Shown: positions 19,601-31,800 of the stretch, piece by piece
Layout of the letters: each line of letters starts with the position of its first letter
How positions within the stretch are numbered: position 1 is the first letter of the stretch
Assembly (NCBI RefSeq): GCF_024323335.1
Contig: NC_066584.1
Location: 424,290,319-424,354,318, forward strand
Length of the DNA: 64,000 nt
Direction: 5' to 3'
DNA from: Lathyrus oleraceus
Lineage: Eukaryota > Streptophyta > Magnoliopsida > Fabales > Fabaceae
Notes under the pieces: model-generated
The model's input: the letters and a program-made list of their open reading frames with translations, nothing else
Told to the model about the DNA's origin: nothing
Database searches by the model: none
Position numbers and translations under genes: made by a program

Positions 19601-22600
19601 CTACAATTGCCTCGACAAAAGAAATACATCAAGCTGGAAACCTAGACTTAAAGTCTTCGAAAAGGGTCTTCTCATGACCAGTTCTGTTGTCAAGGAGGTT
19701 TTTCTTCTCTCATAGTTGGTTGATCCTCGCTTTGATTTCAAGGGCCTTTTCACCGTGTGCAATCCCTTTAAGAACCTCTTGGTCGACGACATCCTGAGTA
19801 GGAAGAGGTTCAGCTATACCCAAAGAGGCTTTTTGTGCTTCGACCTCAGCAATCTTCTTAGTGAGTTCAGCTATTTAAACTTGATAATCTGAGATTTGTT
19901 GATCGAAGACTTGTTGTTTGCTTAGACGTTCCTGTTTCTTGGCCTCGAAGTCATTGAGTTTTTTCTCACAGTCTTCACTAAAATCCCACTCTAGTCTCAT
20001 CTCGTTGATCTTCGTTTTAATTTGAAAATCAACATTATGAAAAAGAGCGAGATCCTTGACCAGTTGGGTGAAGAAAGCTTTGAACTCAATCAAGCATCTA
20101 GTAACCAGAGTAGGAAGCTCATGTAGGGCAAGTTCGTCGAGCAATTTAAGGATGTCGTGCGCCAAGTTTTCTTCTTCTTTGATGATAATTAGAATCTCAT
20201 GCTCAAACAGATAATATTTTAACTATTGAAGTTTGAGAGTGACGGTGGCATCCATTCTTGGAGCAGGTACGACAGTCGAAGAGAAGGGATGAGCCTCAGT
20301 CGATATTTCACGAAGTTGCTGCAGTCTCCTTAAGGCCTCTACCGAACTTTCTCGCTTTATGGCCAAAGCTTCTTCTGGAGTTAGAGTGCTGAAAGAAGTG
20401 CCTTCTCTAGCAGCGGTCGAAGGGGCCTGAATTTGCTGAGTATTAAGATTTTGTTGAGCCACAGGCGACATGCTTCGGAGCTCATCTTGTCTTTGAGGAC
20501 TCAAGAGAGTCTCAGTTGCTTGACTTTCGACCCTCACGTTGATTGTGGGCTCAGCAGGAGTTGAATCAGCCGCATGTCCCTATAACAAAGAAGTTAGGAT
20601 CCACGTCGGGGAATGATTCACGAGTTGGTAAAATAAGGGGAGTCAAATACCTGGGAAGCCGTGTGTTATGGGGAATTTTTCTTTCTTGACCATGAGGCGC
20701 AAATACCTCAGTAAGATCATCAGGAAGTAAGGTCTTTGCGATCGAAGAAGTGGTTCTTGATGGGGTTTTTTTAACCTAAACTTTCTTTTTTCGGGCCGGA
20801 TAGGCGAAGTAACTGGTGGAACCTTTGATGTTGGAAAGATGTGTGAATACACGCTACCATCAGAGTCTTCATTGTCGATCGAAGGCACCTCTTCAGGAAA
20901 TTAAGTCCCAAGATAGGTGAGAGGGTGACTGAACTTTAAAACCTCATGAAACGCTAAGACATGAAATACCTTTGGTTTCAGAGTCAATGGCGCCTTTTGT
21001 CTTTTTGAAGGTTTTCCAAGGGCTGGAGCAGTAGCCGAAACCCTCTTTCGATCCTAGAAGATAGAAACAGAGAAAAAGAAGTTGTTATTTTTGCTTCTCA
21101 AAGAAGGAAAAGGAAAAGGAATAGTGGTTACCTTCTTTGTTGGGGCCTCGTCAGAATTGGTAATCTGGATTGTTGCATCGGGAGCGTTAGTAGTCGGCGG
21201 TGGAGTAGGAATTTCGCCAGCGAGAGTGGAGAAAGCGTGGATCATGTGTTGAAAAAAAAGTGCATTTGGAAAACATTGACATTGGTAGTCGGACCACCAC
21301 TCGTCGAAGTCTTTGGTTGTCAAAAAGGATTGCTGGAATTTGAAAATTGGTAGTTCGAGGCGTTGAGTATACTTGTGAAATCTTAAGAAAGCTTTATGGC
21401 CTTCAGCATTTAGTGGTCGACCAGCCCATACGATGTCATTCGAATGTGACACCAGAGATTTCGGTAACATCTGGCTAAGGCCAAATTGGCGAGCCACCAA
21501 GTTGGGTTGGTATCTCATGAAACTATACCCCTTCAACCCTGCCTCTATCCTGAAGGACAGCAATGTAGGAGTCAAAAACGCCATCCACACAGAACTCGAA
21601 TGTGCTGTAGCTTGAGGAGAATCACCTGAGAAAGGATTTTAAAACCATTTTGGGCCAAAGCCTCGATCCATAAATGGGGTCATACCTGGAACAAAGGAGT
21701 TGGCCTCGATAAACATGTTGAGGTACTTCATAAAAAGGTGTTTGTTGGGAGCCTCTTGACATGTCATTAAGGCGAATCTTGCACCTTCGACTGGTTGATC
21801 CTTGTTCAAACGCATTAGGCGCTCCGACACCGGATAACCCAACTTGTATTTAAAGGTGGCGTTTAACCAATGTTGCAACAACCACATAGGGCCTGACAAA
21901 TTCAGGGCCTTTGGAGTAGAATGAAGATATTTCAATTTTAGGGTTGCAAGCCCCAGAGAGTGGTACAAGGAAGCCAGCAAGAGCTTACCTAAAGAAACCT
22001 GTCGACCTTCATGGATTTGGATCCCCAGGCTTATGTAACTCTTGGATATTTGTAAATAGCCAGGACATAAGACATAGTATGAAAGCCAAAGGGTTTGAAA
22101 AGCAATATGCTCTTCATCAGATGCTTCGATAGAATCTTCATTATGGTGGTCTTCGATATAATTTTGAAGGCTAGCATGAACAAAAAGTGGCTTCTGTAGG
22201 AAGCGTAGGGTCAAAAGTTTTGCCCAGAGGTGATAAAGCTGTAATAGCCGCCACATCGAAAAGAGTTGGCGTCAGCATGCCACAGGGAAGCTGGAAGGTA
22301 TTGGTTGAACCCTCCCAAAAATACATCGAAGCCAGCAACATGCATGGGTTGATTCGATGGGCGTGCCCCGAGATCTGGATAGCGTCGAAGATACCAACAC
22401 TTCTCCATTGGTATTGGCGTTTGTGTTGAACTTTGTTAAGCCAAGCCACATACTCCTTATTTCCAGGAGTAGGCATCGATCTGAAAACTCTATTCTTTGG
22501 GTCCATGAACTTTACGCCAATGGTACCGTCCTTTTCAAAAGCTAGATGGAGAGTGGAAGTAAAACCAGGAAAATAGGATTGAACATTTTTTGGTTGAGTT

Positions 22601-22815
22601 TTGGTGTCTGGAAAAGCCCCATGGAAGGCAATGAGTTTATCAACAACGACAAATGGAATGAGCATTTGGTGTTGCCAGATTTTCACAACAACTTCATCAT
22701 TGGAGGTGGGTTGAGGAATAGGTTTCATGCTTTCTGCTTCAGTAAGTTGAAATGCAATAGGATTGTTGCCAATGTTGAAGGTTGCTACGTCCTTCGTGTG
22801 AGTAGAGGAAGCCAT
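19601..22815 (-). pseudogene. Antisense plant-mobile-domain (aminotransferase-like) ORF in the Tat 3' region
   Basis: From ATG 22815 (context MASSTHTKDV) the minus frame shows a plant mobile domain: FPDTKTQPKNVQSYFPGF, QWRSVGIFDAIQISGHAHRI, and FQLPCGMLTPTLFDVAAITA with LSPLGKTFD. After a frameshift at about 22200 it continues (EDHHNEDSIEASDEEHIAFQ; LWLSYYVLCPGYLQISKSYI; MRLNKDQPVEGARFALMTC), then a Pro/Ser-rich linker (20223-20890) and a coiled-coil tail (LVKDLALF, EKKLNDFEAKKQERLSKQQV). Several stops separate these blocks; some gaps may be introns. Antisense extra ORFs of this kind are known in Tat-lineage retrotransposons; the function is unknown. It faces integrase tail to tail. Confidence 0.75.
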
Positions 22816-23423
22816 TGCAGTGAAAGAAGGAGAAAAATGAGGAGAGTAATATTGCTTTCTAGGAATGCATAGAAAATGTGCAGATGAAGAAGCAGAAAGA
22901 AAAATGTTGAACATGAAAAAGTGGTATTTATAGGCAAATAGAATGGCAACCAAGGGTCATTCGATTGACGACAGTTGCCTAACTAAGTGGTAATGGGAAA
23001 GTTAGTAGCGTTAGTTGAAACCCCACGACCTAGGAAGAAGCTTCTAATGATGGAAATTTTCTGGAAAATCGTGGTGCAAGAAAAATCATCATTGTGTAGA
23101 GCATCATTAACGATTAGACATCTAACCTAAATTTGGAAAATCAAAAATCCAAGTTTCTTGTTAGATGGAAAATTTTGACCACGACGAAGGGAGAAATCAG
23201 GACAACAGAGATGCGGTCGAAAGCGAAGTCGATAGAGGGAGAAATCAGGAAAGCGAAGTCAACGAAGGGAGTGATCCTGTCGAAGTCGAAGTGAAACGTT
23301 CCATGATGGACACCGATCATTGGAAGCAGTACGTGGGAAGTTACTAGACGTGGGTTGACAGGCTCCGACACGTGGCGCATCATGAATGGGTCACAACCTC
23401 CTAGCATTTATTTTTTATTACTA
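22816..23423 (+). mobile_element. 3' non-coding end of the Tat element up to the Helitron insertion
   Basis: This holds the presumed promoter and leader of the antisense ORF, then a TCGAAG-rich stretch (23190-23300), GACACGTGGCGCATCATGAA (23368-23387) and the Helitron target at 23423. An LTR boundary cannot be placed with confidence. Confidence 0.45.
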
Positions 23424-23432
23424 CTAGTAAAG

Positions 23433-23454
23433 GACCCGTGCGTTCGCACGGGTC
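23433..23454 (-). other. Helitron 3'-terminal hairpin
   Basis: GACCCGTGCG and CGCACGGGTC form a 10-bp perfect stem with a 2-nt loop. On the minus strand it is followed by CTTTA and the terminal CTAG-T. This is the expected rolling-circle stop signal. Confidence 0.92.
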
Positions 23455-23502
23455 GCGCAAGTGCAATAATTTATTTTTAAAAAATTAAATATAATATATT
23501 TT

Positions 23503-23629
<127 letters not shown>

Positions 23630-24333
23630 TTGGATCAACGTACACAAATTTATTGCATAAGAGTTTTTTTTAATGTAATGGATGTTAAATGATCAATAAA
23701 TGGGTTCAAAAATTTTCCACAAATAACTTTTTCCAGTTTGGGACATAATAAAGTAAAATATTATTAATTTATAGTAATATAATTTGCTTAATTTTTTTAT
23801 ATACTATATTAAGGAAATAATCAAAAAATATAATACAAAAAATATTTTTACAATTTATTGATATATTGATATATAATAAACATTCCATTGTTAATGTTAT
23901 GAATAAACATTCCATTTATCATTGAGATTTTGGACATAAGAAATAAAAATATATTTATTTAGTAATGGATGAAATTTTTCAATCTGTTACTAATTTGAGG
24001 TATAAAAGTGCAAATATTAACATTCATAATAAATGATTATTTAACCAAAATACATAAACCATGTAAAAGAAATACCAGAACCTCATTTTTTTAAAATATA
24101 GTAATGAATACTACCAAATGTTGAAATTAATTGCAATTGATACAATAAGGTTTAATGCAACAAAAGATATTGAAACAAAAGGTTCACAATTTTAGTTAAA
24201 ATTGTGAGAAATAAGTCCAGCAACAAAAATGATTTAACTTCGTACAATTCTTTGGTCCTTAAAAAACTAGGTTTATACAAAACCTGCCCGCAACCTTTTA
24301 GGAAGTGATGATTCAAAACCTGCCCGCAACCTT

Positions 24334-24443
24334 AAAAAACTACAATAATAACTAATTTGATTTCAGGATATTGATTTCATTTTGGAATGATAAGATTGCA
24401 ACAACAATAAAATAACGGTAATATTTTTTAGTAGTATAAATAG
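24334..24443 (-). repeat. Internal copy of the Helitron 5' end
   Basis: 110 bp matching 33252-33361 with about two mismatches, in the same orientation. Both copies lose similarity right after ATAAATAG. This copy plus the 3' end at 23424 would delimit a complete ~1,020 bp Helitron. Confidence 0.88.
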
Positions 24444-25834
24444 GTAATTTATTTTATCACATTTTTCACTCACATCTAGTCTAAATTTGACCAATTTATT
24501 TTATTTTATTTTAATTTTTTTGTGTACACATTTCATTTGAAAATGAACCTCAATCAACATAACACATGCTCCAATTTTATGCAAAATGATGGAAGTCCTC
24601 TTTGTATCCCAAATCAACAAAACACCCCATATTTTGGAAATCCACCTCTTATTCCAAATCCACACCATAATTCAAGATTTCAAAATTCTCTTTTTATCCC
24701 AAATCCATAAAATAATTCACCCATTGGAAATTATTCATATCATACATCACCTTACCCAATGAAAAACTCTCTTTTAATGTATTTTGATATATTTGAATCA
24801 ATTTTTTAATTATATTTTATATAATATATAGTGGGATTTAGTGGGGCCCATTTTCTTAGCCCACTTTAATTATTTACAATCATTTTCTTGTATAACTAAA
24901 TGTATAAAGAATTGATATTCTTATTGATTTATTACAAATCATGCATAATATTAATTATCTTACGGCTGAATTATTTTAATACTCCACTGACCTAGCCAAT
25001 AGAAAGGAGGCAGTGGACATAATTATTCATTTCAACCCCCAACTATATTTTGGCAAATAAATAATTTAAATATGTTGAGTTATAATACTATATATGATGA
25101 CGTGAGATTGGTAAAAAGTATAGTTGCATGCTTAACTTAATCATTTCAAACAAACAATGTAGATTTTCCATTACCAATCAAAAGACAATTCACTGTATAT
25201 GATAATTATACCTTGCTTTTTTATAAATCCTTAATTCAGTTGAATGCAAGATTCAAACATTGCTCCAACATTTCTGAACTACCTGCAATTTTAACATATG
25301 TATTAGACTTTGAAAAAAATTGTAAAAAAATGTGTTTCTATGTGTTTTCTATAATTAGTTTTGAAGGATTTCATAATAAATTTTTATGTAATTGTTTTTT
25401 TAATTTCTAACACCATTAGGCATGCTGAAACCAAACATGACATGCAATAATCTATTTATAATTTAGTCGTATACACATATTTCATAAGATGACAACGTAT
25501 TTTGTTATCAATCTAAAATACTTAGTAACATTTGAAGATATGATACTCATATAAATTTTGTAGTTGAAAGAACACACAAAACACAATGTTCAACATAAAA
25601 ACATAGGATTTTGAATAATTTCACACACATGAATTAAATACTCATTATCATCCTTTAAACCATACATGAAATATAAATGTCAATTGTAATCCCACAAAAT
25701 AAACACTTCAAAAAAGTAAGAACACATCCTACAACCAAAACATATCATGTTCTTAACAACTTCATACTTAAACTCATTCTGGTGCTAAAAAGTTCATAAA
25801 ATATATTTCAATATCAAATTTCCGAAAATTCTAA
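24444..25834. other. AT-rich Helitron interior without a supported gene
   Basis: Only short ORFs occur. One (24522-24710, plus) is rich in Asn/Pro with repeats such as LIPNPHHNSRFQNS, vaguely like the N-terminus of trihelix-type proteins seen near PIF/Harbinger transposons, too short to call. Nothing else is recognised. Confidence 0.4.
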
Positions 25835-28800
25835 TTAAGAAAATGGTTCTATCTTTAATTTCTTGGATGGTTTGGTGTCTGATAATTGCGTAGCGCCAGA
25901 CGCTTCAAAATCAACTTCTTCACCCTTGTCAGCAATTACAACATCCTTAGCCGGAGTCATTAGAATGATTGATTCTGGATCATTTTCACCAGATGCAGAT
26001 AATGTTTGCTTGCAATATAAAAAATTAATTGTCAGATATAAAATGAATTATAATAATACAATATTTATCATAGAAAATTATTATGTTAATAAATGAAGAT
26101 ACTTACTGCGGAAGTTTCCAAATTTTCTTTGTTAGGGACCACACTACGCCAAAAACTGGAATAGACAGCGCACCTTAGAGGGCGCTTTATTACAAAAGCG
26201 CTCTCTAAAGTGAAGCGAAAAAATAAGGAGCAATAGACAGCGCACTTTAGAGGGCGCTTTTGTAATAAAGCGTCCTCTAAGGTGAAGCGAAAAAATAAGG
26301 AGGAGATAGAGGGACAACAATACATGGCGCTTTTTAGAAAGCGCCCTCTAAGGTTACCCTTAGAGGGCGCTTTTAATAAAGCGCTGTTATAAGTCCATGC
26401 GCATTTCCAGCTTATAAAGCGCTTCTGGAAAGCCTTAGAGAGCGCTTCCATAAGCGCCCTCTTAGGCCCCCTTTAGAGGGCGCTTTTTTTCCACAAGCGC
26501 CCTCTAAGGTCCCCTTTAGTAAACATTAAAATTATAACATACTGCGCGTTTTGTTATTTCACTCTCTGTTATTTTCGTTCTTTTTCACGTTAGGGTTCTA
26601 AGGCGTTCTCCTTCCACCTCTGTTAGATCTACGACGTTTCCTCCTTCTACCAATCAAAGGTACACGATGCATACATTATTACTTGCATTATTGTTTTGTT
26701 TTAGCTTTGCCCCATTTCAGTTTTATGTTATTGTTGTCTATGCTACGTTTGTTTCGACCTGTAAAGTTTCAATATTCATAGTCATTTAAATAGTTTGGGT
26801 TTATTAGGCAATTGACGGTTGGTTTTTAGTGACCATGATAGCGCATGCAATGGGACTACATTACCCAGTAGTTAGGGTTATACGACCTATGAACATCTGA
26901 TTTTGTGTCAACACCAGTATCATTAGAAACCTAGGTCCGAATGTGTTTGAATTCTTCATTAACAGCCAACCAGTACATAGCGTAGCTAGTAGCTTAAGAA
27001 GTTTAGGTATGGATGTTATTTGATAGAGTAAATGGAGACATGAATGCCCTGCACAGAGTATCTTCTGAAATTGGTTTCTCTTCTGAAATTGTTTTTTGTT
27101 TATTCTAATTAGTAATGGATAATACATGGATGTCTTCCAATCGATTGTCGAGAGAGTACGAGAATGGGGTATCAGAATTCGTTAAGTTTGCCGTTGCGCA
27201 CGCCGAAGACCCCAGTAGAATGATATGTCCTTGCTTGGGTTGTTGTTATGGGAAACGGGTTGACGCAGTTCAGTTGACATCGCATCTAATGAGGCATGGA
27301 ATTGATCGAAGTTATACATGTTGGAATTTGCATGGTGAGAAAAGTAACGAGAATGTTGAACCGGGGGATAGTACGACCTATGCCTCAAACTATAGTGGCG
27401 CAGATACATACGATTGTGATCGAGTTGAAGAGATTGCAGAAGCACTTGAAGGAGATCTTAAGGATTGTCCCGAAATGTTTGAGAGGTTGGTAAGTGATGC
27501 AGAGAAACCTTTGTATGATGGTTGCACTAAATTCACAAGATTGTCTGCGGTATTAAAGTTGTACAACTTAAAGGCGGGCAATAGATGGTCGGATAAAAGT
27601 TTCACAGAGTTATTAGCCCTTTTGAAAGATATGCTTCCTGAGGATAATGTTCTTCCCAATCGAACATATGAGACCAAAAAGATGTTGTGCTCTATTGGCA
27701 TGAGCTATGATAAGATACATGCATGTCCAAACGATTGCGTTTTGTTTCGAAATGAGTATGCATCGTTAAATGAGTGTCCTAAATGCGGTGTCTCGCGATA
27801 TAAGAACAAGTTGTCTCCAGCAAAAGTCTTGTGGTATTTTCCTGTTATTCCGAGATTTAGACGCATGTTTCGTAGTGAAACCGATTCAAGACACTTGACC
27901 TAGCATGCAGATGAAAGAATTATAGATGGAAAGTATCGACATCCGGCAGATTCACCACAGTGGATACACATTTTATACCAAAGAACAAGATGATAAAAGT
28001 ACTATGCAGAATAGTGGTGTCACTGTGGTAGCTGAAGCAATGCACATATCAAGTGTGAAGGACTTAAACCCCAAATTTGCAAATCTGTCGTATTTTGGTG
28101 TTATCGAGCGCATTTGGGTGTTTGATTATGAGAAGTTTCAAATTCCTATATTTGGTTGCAAGTGGGTTGAAAATAATAACGGAATTCGAATGGATAAGTC
28201 AGGATTTTTGCAAGTGGATCTTAATAGGGTGGGATACAAAGATGAGTCTTTTATTCTAGCCTCTCAAGCTAGACAAGTGTTCTATGTCAATGATCCGAAA
28301 AGTACGAAATGGTCTATAGTTCTTTTTTCCAACAAAGTAATTGATGAAAACACTGGAGATCAAGGTGATATTGATGTTGAGATTGAATCGTTTACCAGAA
28401 ATGGTCAAGATGAGAATATTATATCAAATGATTCATATATTAGAAATGATCATAATGAGGGTATTTGGATCAATCCAACCGTCCGTGTTGTTAAGAGACA
28501 TGTAGAACATATTCCAACCAAGAAAAGAAAGAGAACTTAGTGAAAAAGGTACAGGTCAAATGATTTTAATTGTTTTCTTTATTACAGGTAAAATGACTTT
28601 TATGATTTTAATTGTTTTTACATTTGTCATCTGATTTTAATTGTTTTCTTTATTACAGGTAAAATGGCTATTATGAAGTCAATCATTCGTGCAAGGGCAA
28701 GGGATACTTGAAAGTATCAATTGATATTTGTTTAGATGGAGATGTTCCATTGTCGTCAAGCCTCATTCGCGTAGATGATGATGATGCTGGATATTTGAAA

Positions 28801-31800
28801 GTATCCCTCTACGACAATGGAACATGTCCATCTAAACAAATATCAATTCTATCTTCAAAAGATAAGGGACCAAAAATATAAGGGGATTACGCAGCAAATC
28901 GAGTCAGTTGCATCAAAAAAAAAGGTATAAACACAATTATATGATATTTATGCATAGAAAATGTTAATTCTTGATCTTATACATCACCTAACTAATTTTA
29001 TGATATTTTAGGTTCATGCTATTGATATTGAACAAAAAGAGGTTATTGCTAAGAAGACTGCTGCTAGCAAAAAAACATACATCTCAGAGATGTTTTTGCT
29101 ACTTAGTTTTATTTCTTTTTAAGTTATGAATTGGTTGTATATTTAGAATCTTTAGAAGTTAAACGATTATATATCAGTGGATTGTTGTATATGTATGGAT
29201 TGTTGTATATAAGGCTTGTTGAATGCAATGTGTGAAAAAGGGCTTCAAATTATACAGTTTTGGGTGTACTGCTTCAATATACAGGTTGTCTAAAATAAAT
29301 AAATAAATATAGCGCTTTTTAAAAAAAAAAATTAAATAACCACCCACTTTAGAGGGCGCTTTCCAGTAAAAGCGCCCTCTAAACCCTTAAATGTTTCCAC
29401 TTTAGAGGGCGCTTTCCAGTAAAAGCGCCCTCTAAACCCTTAAATGTTTCCACTTTAGAGGGCGCTTTCCAGTAAAAGCGCCCTCTAAACCCTTAAATGT
29501 TTCCACTTTAGAGGGCGCTTTCTTTATAAAGCGCCCTCTAAAGTGGCCCTTAAAGGGCTTAAAGAGCCACTTTAGACAGCGCTTTCACCAGGAAAAAAAG
29601 CGCTGTCTTTACCTATGCCAGCGCCAGATTAGAGGGCGCTTTAAAGCGCTGTTATAGGCCAAAAAAGCCCCCTCTTTTCCCTTATTTGGCGTAGTGCCAA
29701 CTTTGCATATTCAGTTTTAGACTGATTCTGCATATTGAAACATCGAATATTTATTATACTTGTTAAATGTTTAAATAATACATGAATTAAGTGAATATTA
29801 TACGTCTTCTACTATGTAGTCATTTTCAATCTCTTTAACAAAGGCTTCATCATCACAAAGCTTCCAAACAGACGCTTGGGAAAACGTTGGCTGCACCTTA
29901 ACTCTAAAAGCCATTTTCTTATTCAACAGCATTTCAAGCTCATCAGGATAAACCATTGGATCATCTTCTCCATTCTAATGGAAAAATAAAATATCAACCA
30001 TGAGTGATAATCTGAACTTTACAACTCGATAAACTATTAACATTTTAACTTATGTATAACAATGTACCTCCACCATAGAGTTATGCATAAATTCAGCAGT
30101 CATTCCAAGTATAGCAGCACATTCGGAATCCCAGAATACAAATCGATATTTTGATTCACCATTGCTAACATATATCTCAATCTTGTACCTATAGTATTTT
30201 AAACGAAGAAAATAATATGATTAATAACAAATCCATTACCAAATTTATTTGCAATTCATCTAGATTATATGTACCTTGGTATAGGCTGTTCGACTTTTTG
30301 CCCACATGAACATTCATAAGCTTTTTCAGGATTAGGTGCCTTCGAAGAACATCTTGTGCAGCCATAATAAAACCATCCATACTTTGAGACAGCAAATTTT
30401 AATGTGGTTGCTACAGTAACACATAAAGTTTCCTAAAAGCAAATCAAAAATGATATTAATTTCAAAAAGCAAACAATATAATTGTAATAGTAAAGATAAA
30501 TTCGGCTCTATAGTATTCAACTTACATGTTTGATTTTGCAGAACTGACTTAAGGACATACATTTTGCATTATGAATAAACCTTTCTACTGGCGAATACTG
30601 AGAACCACCAGACCAATTAGAAAGAGATTTTGCAGATTGAGTAGGCTTCTCCTTCTGTTCATTAGTAGGCAACCTATAGAAATAAGATTGTTTTTGAAAT
30701 TAAAAATTATGTATAATAATCTGAATATAAATAAATAAATAAAATCCATACTTAGACATAAAATCTTGAATTTCAGGGATGTCTTCATTTATCAACAATT
30801 TGGAACCACTCCATGCATTTGACACTGTAAATTGTATAATTAATATAAAAATTATTGAACGTATAATGAAAAATACAAATCAGCTATGTATTTATAAAGT
30901 CTGATAGTGTAATACCTTGGCCATCTTTTACCATTGCATGAGTGAGCAGAATTACAATAGCTCCATTGTTTTTAGGATCATTGTAGTAAGCCAAAAATTT
31001 TGATCCATAGATTTCCCATAAATTGCAATTTATGCAATTACCCCTATTTTGCAATATAAATAAACAATATTACATGATGGGATTCAGTGATGCAAAATAT
31101 ATAAATTTATCAAACACATAAGTTATGAAAATAATGCGCATTACTTCAAATCTTTCAGCACAACAAAAACAACAACTTTCTTCCCCGGAGTGTTGGATTG
31201 GATATGGTTTATCTTACTAACAGCACCAATAATATCTACATTAAAGTAAGGTTCATTATTGAATGTGTTTGCAAATATATAAGTTATATAAGTTATAATA
31301 GAATTTAAATTACCTTCCAGTCTATTGGTTTTGCATTTGCCTTGAAGTATCTCACCAAAATCTTTAAAGAAATATCCTTTAGGTGGAATATTTTGAAGTT
31401 CGATTGCCTTCATTGTGGTACCACCAAGAAACACAATTTTTTTTGAATGATCACATACCTTCCATTGAAAATCATTGTTATAGACACTGCCATCGTTTAT
31501 AATGCAGGTCATATTCTCCTTAATGACCTCTTTCCATTTCAGTAAATGGTCATGACGAATAAGGACCTGAATCCGATCACCCTAACAAAATGAAAATAAT
31601 CTTCTTTTTATATGTTATACAAAAAAGCATTTTGTTGTAATTACTAACTATCATACAAAAATCTATACTTAAAAAAAGAAAAGCAATTTACCAAGGAATC
31701 CATAACAATCATCTCCAAATGTTCAATACCCTTATTATTCACAACACTCCAAACATCCATTATTCGAACAGCAAGACGCCAAATTTCTTTTGAGTCATTG

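Larger units (their letters stand above)
15323..23423 (+). mobile_element. Tat-lineage Ty3/gypsy element, decayed, with antisense ORF
   Basis: The plus-strand order is protease, RT, RNase H, a second (archaeal-type) RNase H, integrase, then a long antisense plant-mobile-domain ORF in the 3' region. The extra RNase H before integrase is diagnostic for the Tat lineage. The 5' LTR and gag are cut off by the copia inserted at 15322. The 3' end is interrupted at 23423 by a Helitron and probably resumes at 33363. Many stops and frameshifts show it is old. Confidence 0.82.
26142..29696. mobile_element. CACTA DNA transposon 2, inserted in the RPA exon
   Basis: Ends are CACTACGCCAAAAA at 26142 and the complement of CACTACGCCAAATA at 29696. 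The target duplication CCA is perfect (26139-26141 and 29697-29699). Subterminal arrays use TTAGAGGGCGCTTT, related to but distinct from the GACAGCGC motif of element 1, with a few GACAGCGC copies mixed in. It carries a plus-strand transposase with its middle removed. Removing the element and one target copy would leave the RPA reading frame intact. Confidence 0.95.

Noticed and set aside
24522..24710. Asn/Pro-rich ORF as a trihelix or transposon accessory gene
   Set aside because: Only 62 aa, low complexity, no conserved domain visible.
26086..26451. 121-aa minus ORF over CACTA ends
   Set aside because: Translation of subterminal repeat arrays (repeated FFRFTLE-type phrases); the real signal is the repeat.
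29345..29543. CRISPR-like direct repeats
   Set aside because: Plant nuclear context, no unique spacers, units are tandem subterminal motifs of a transposon.
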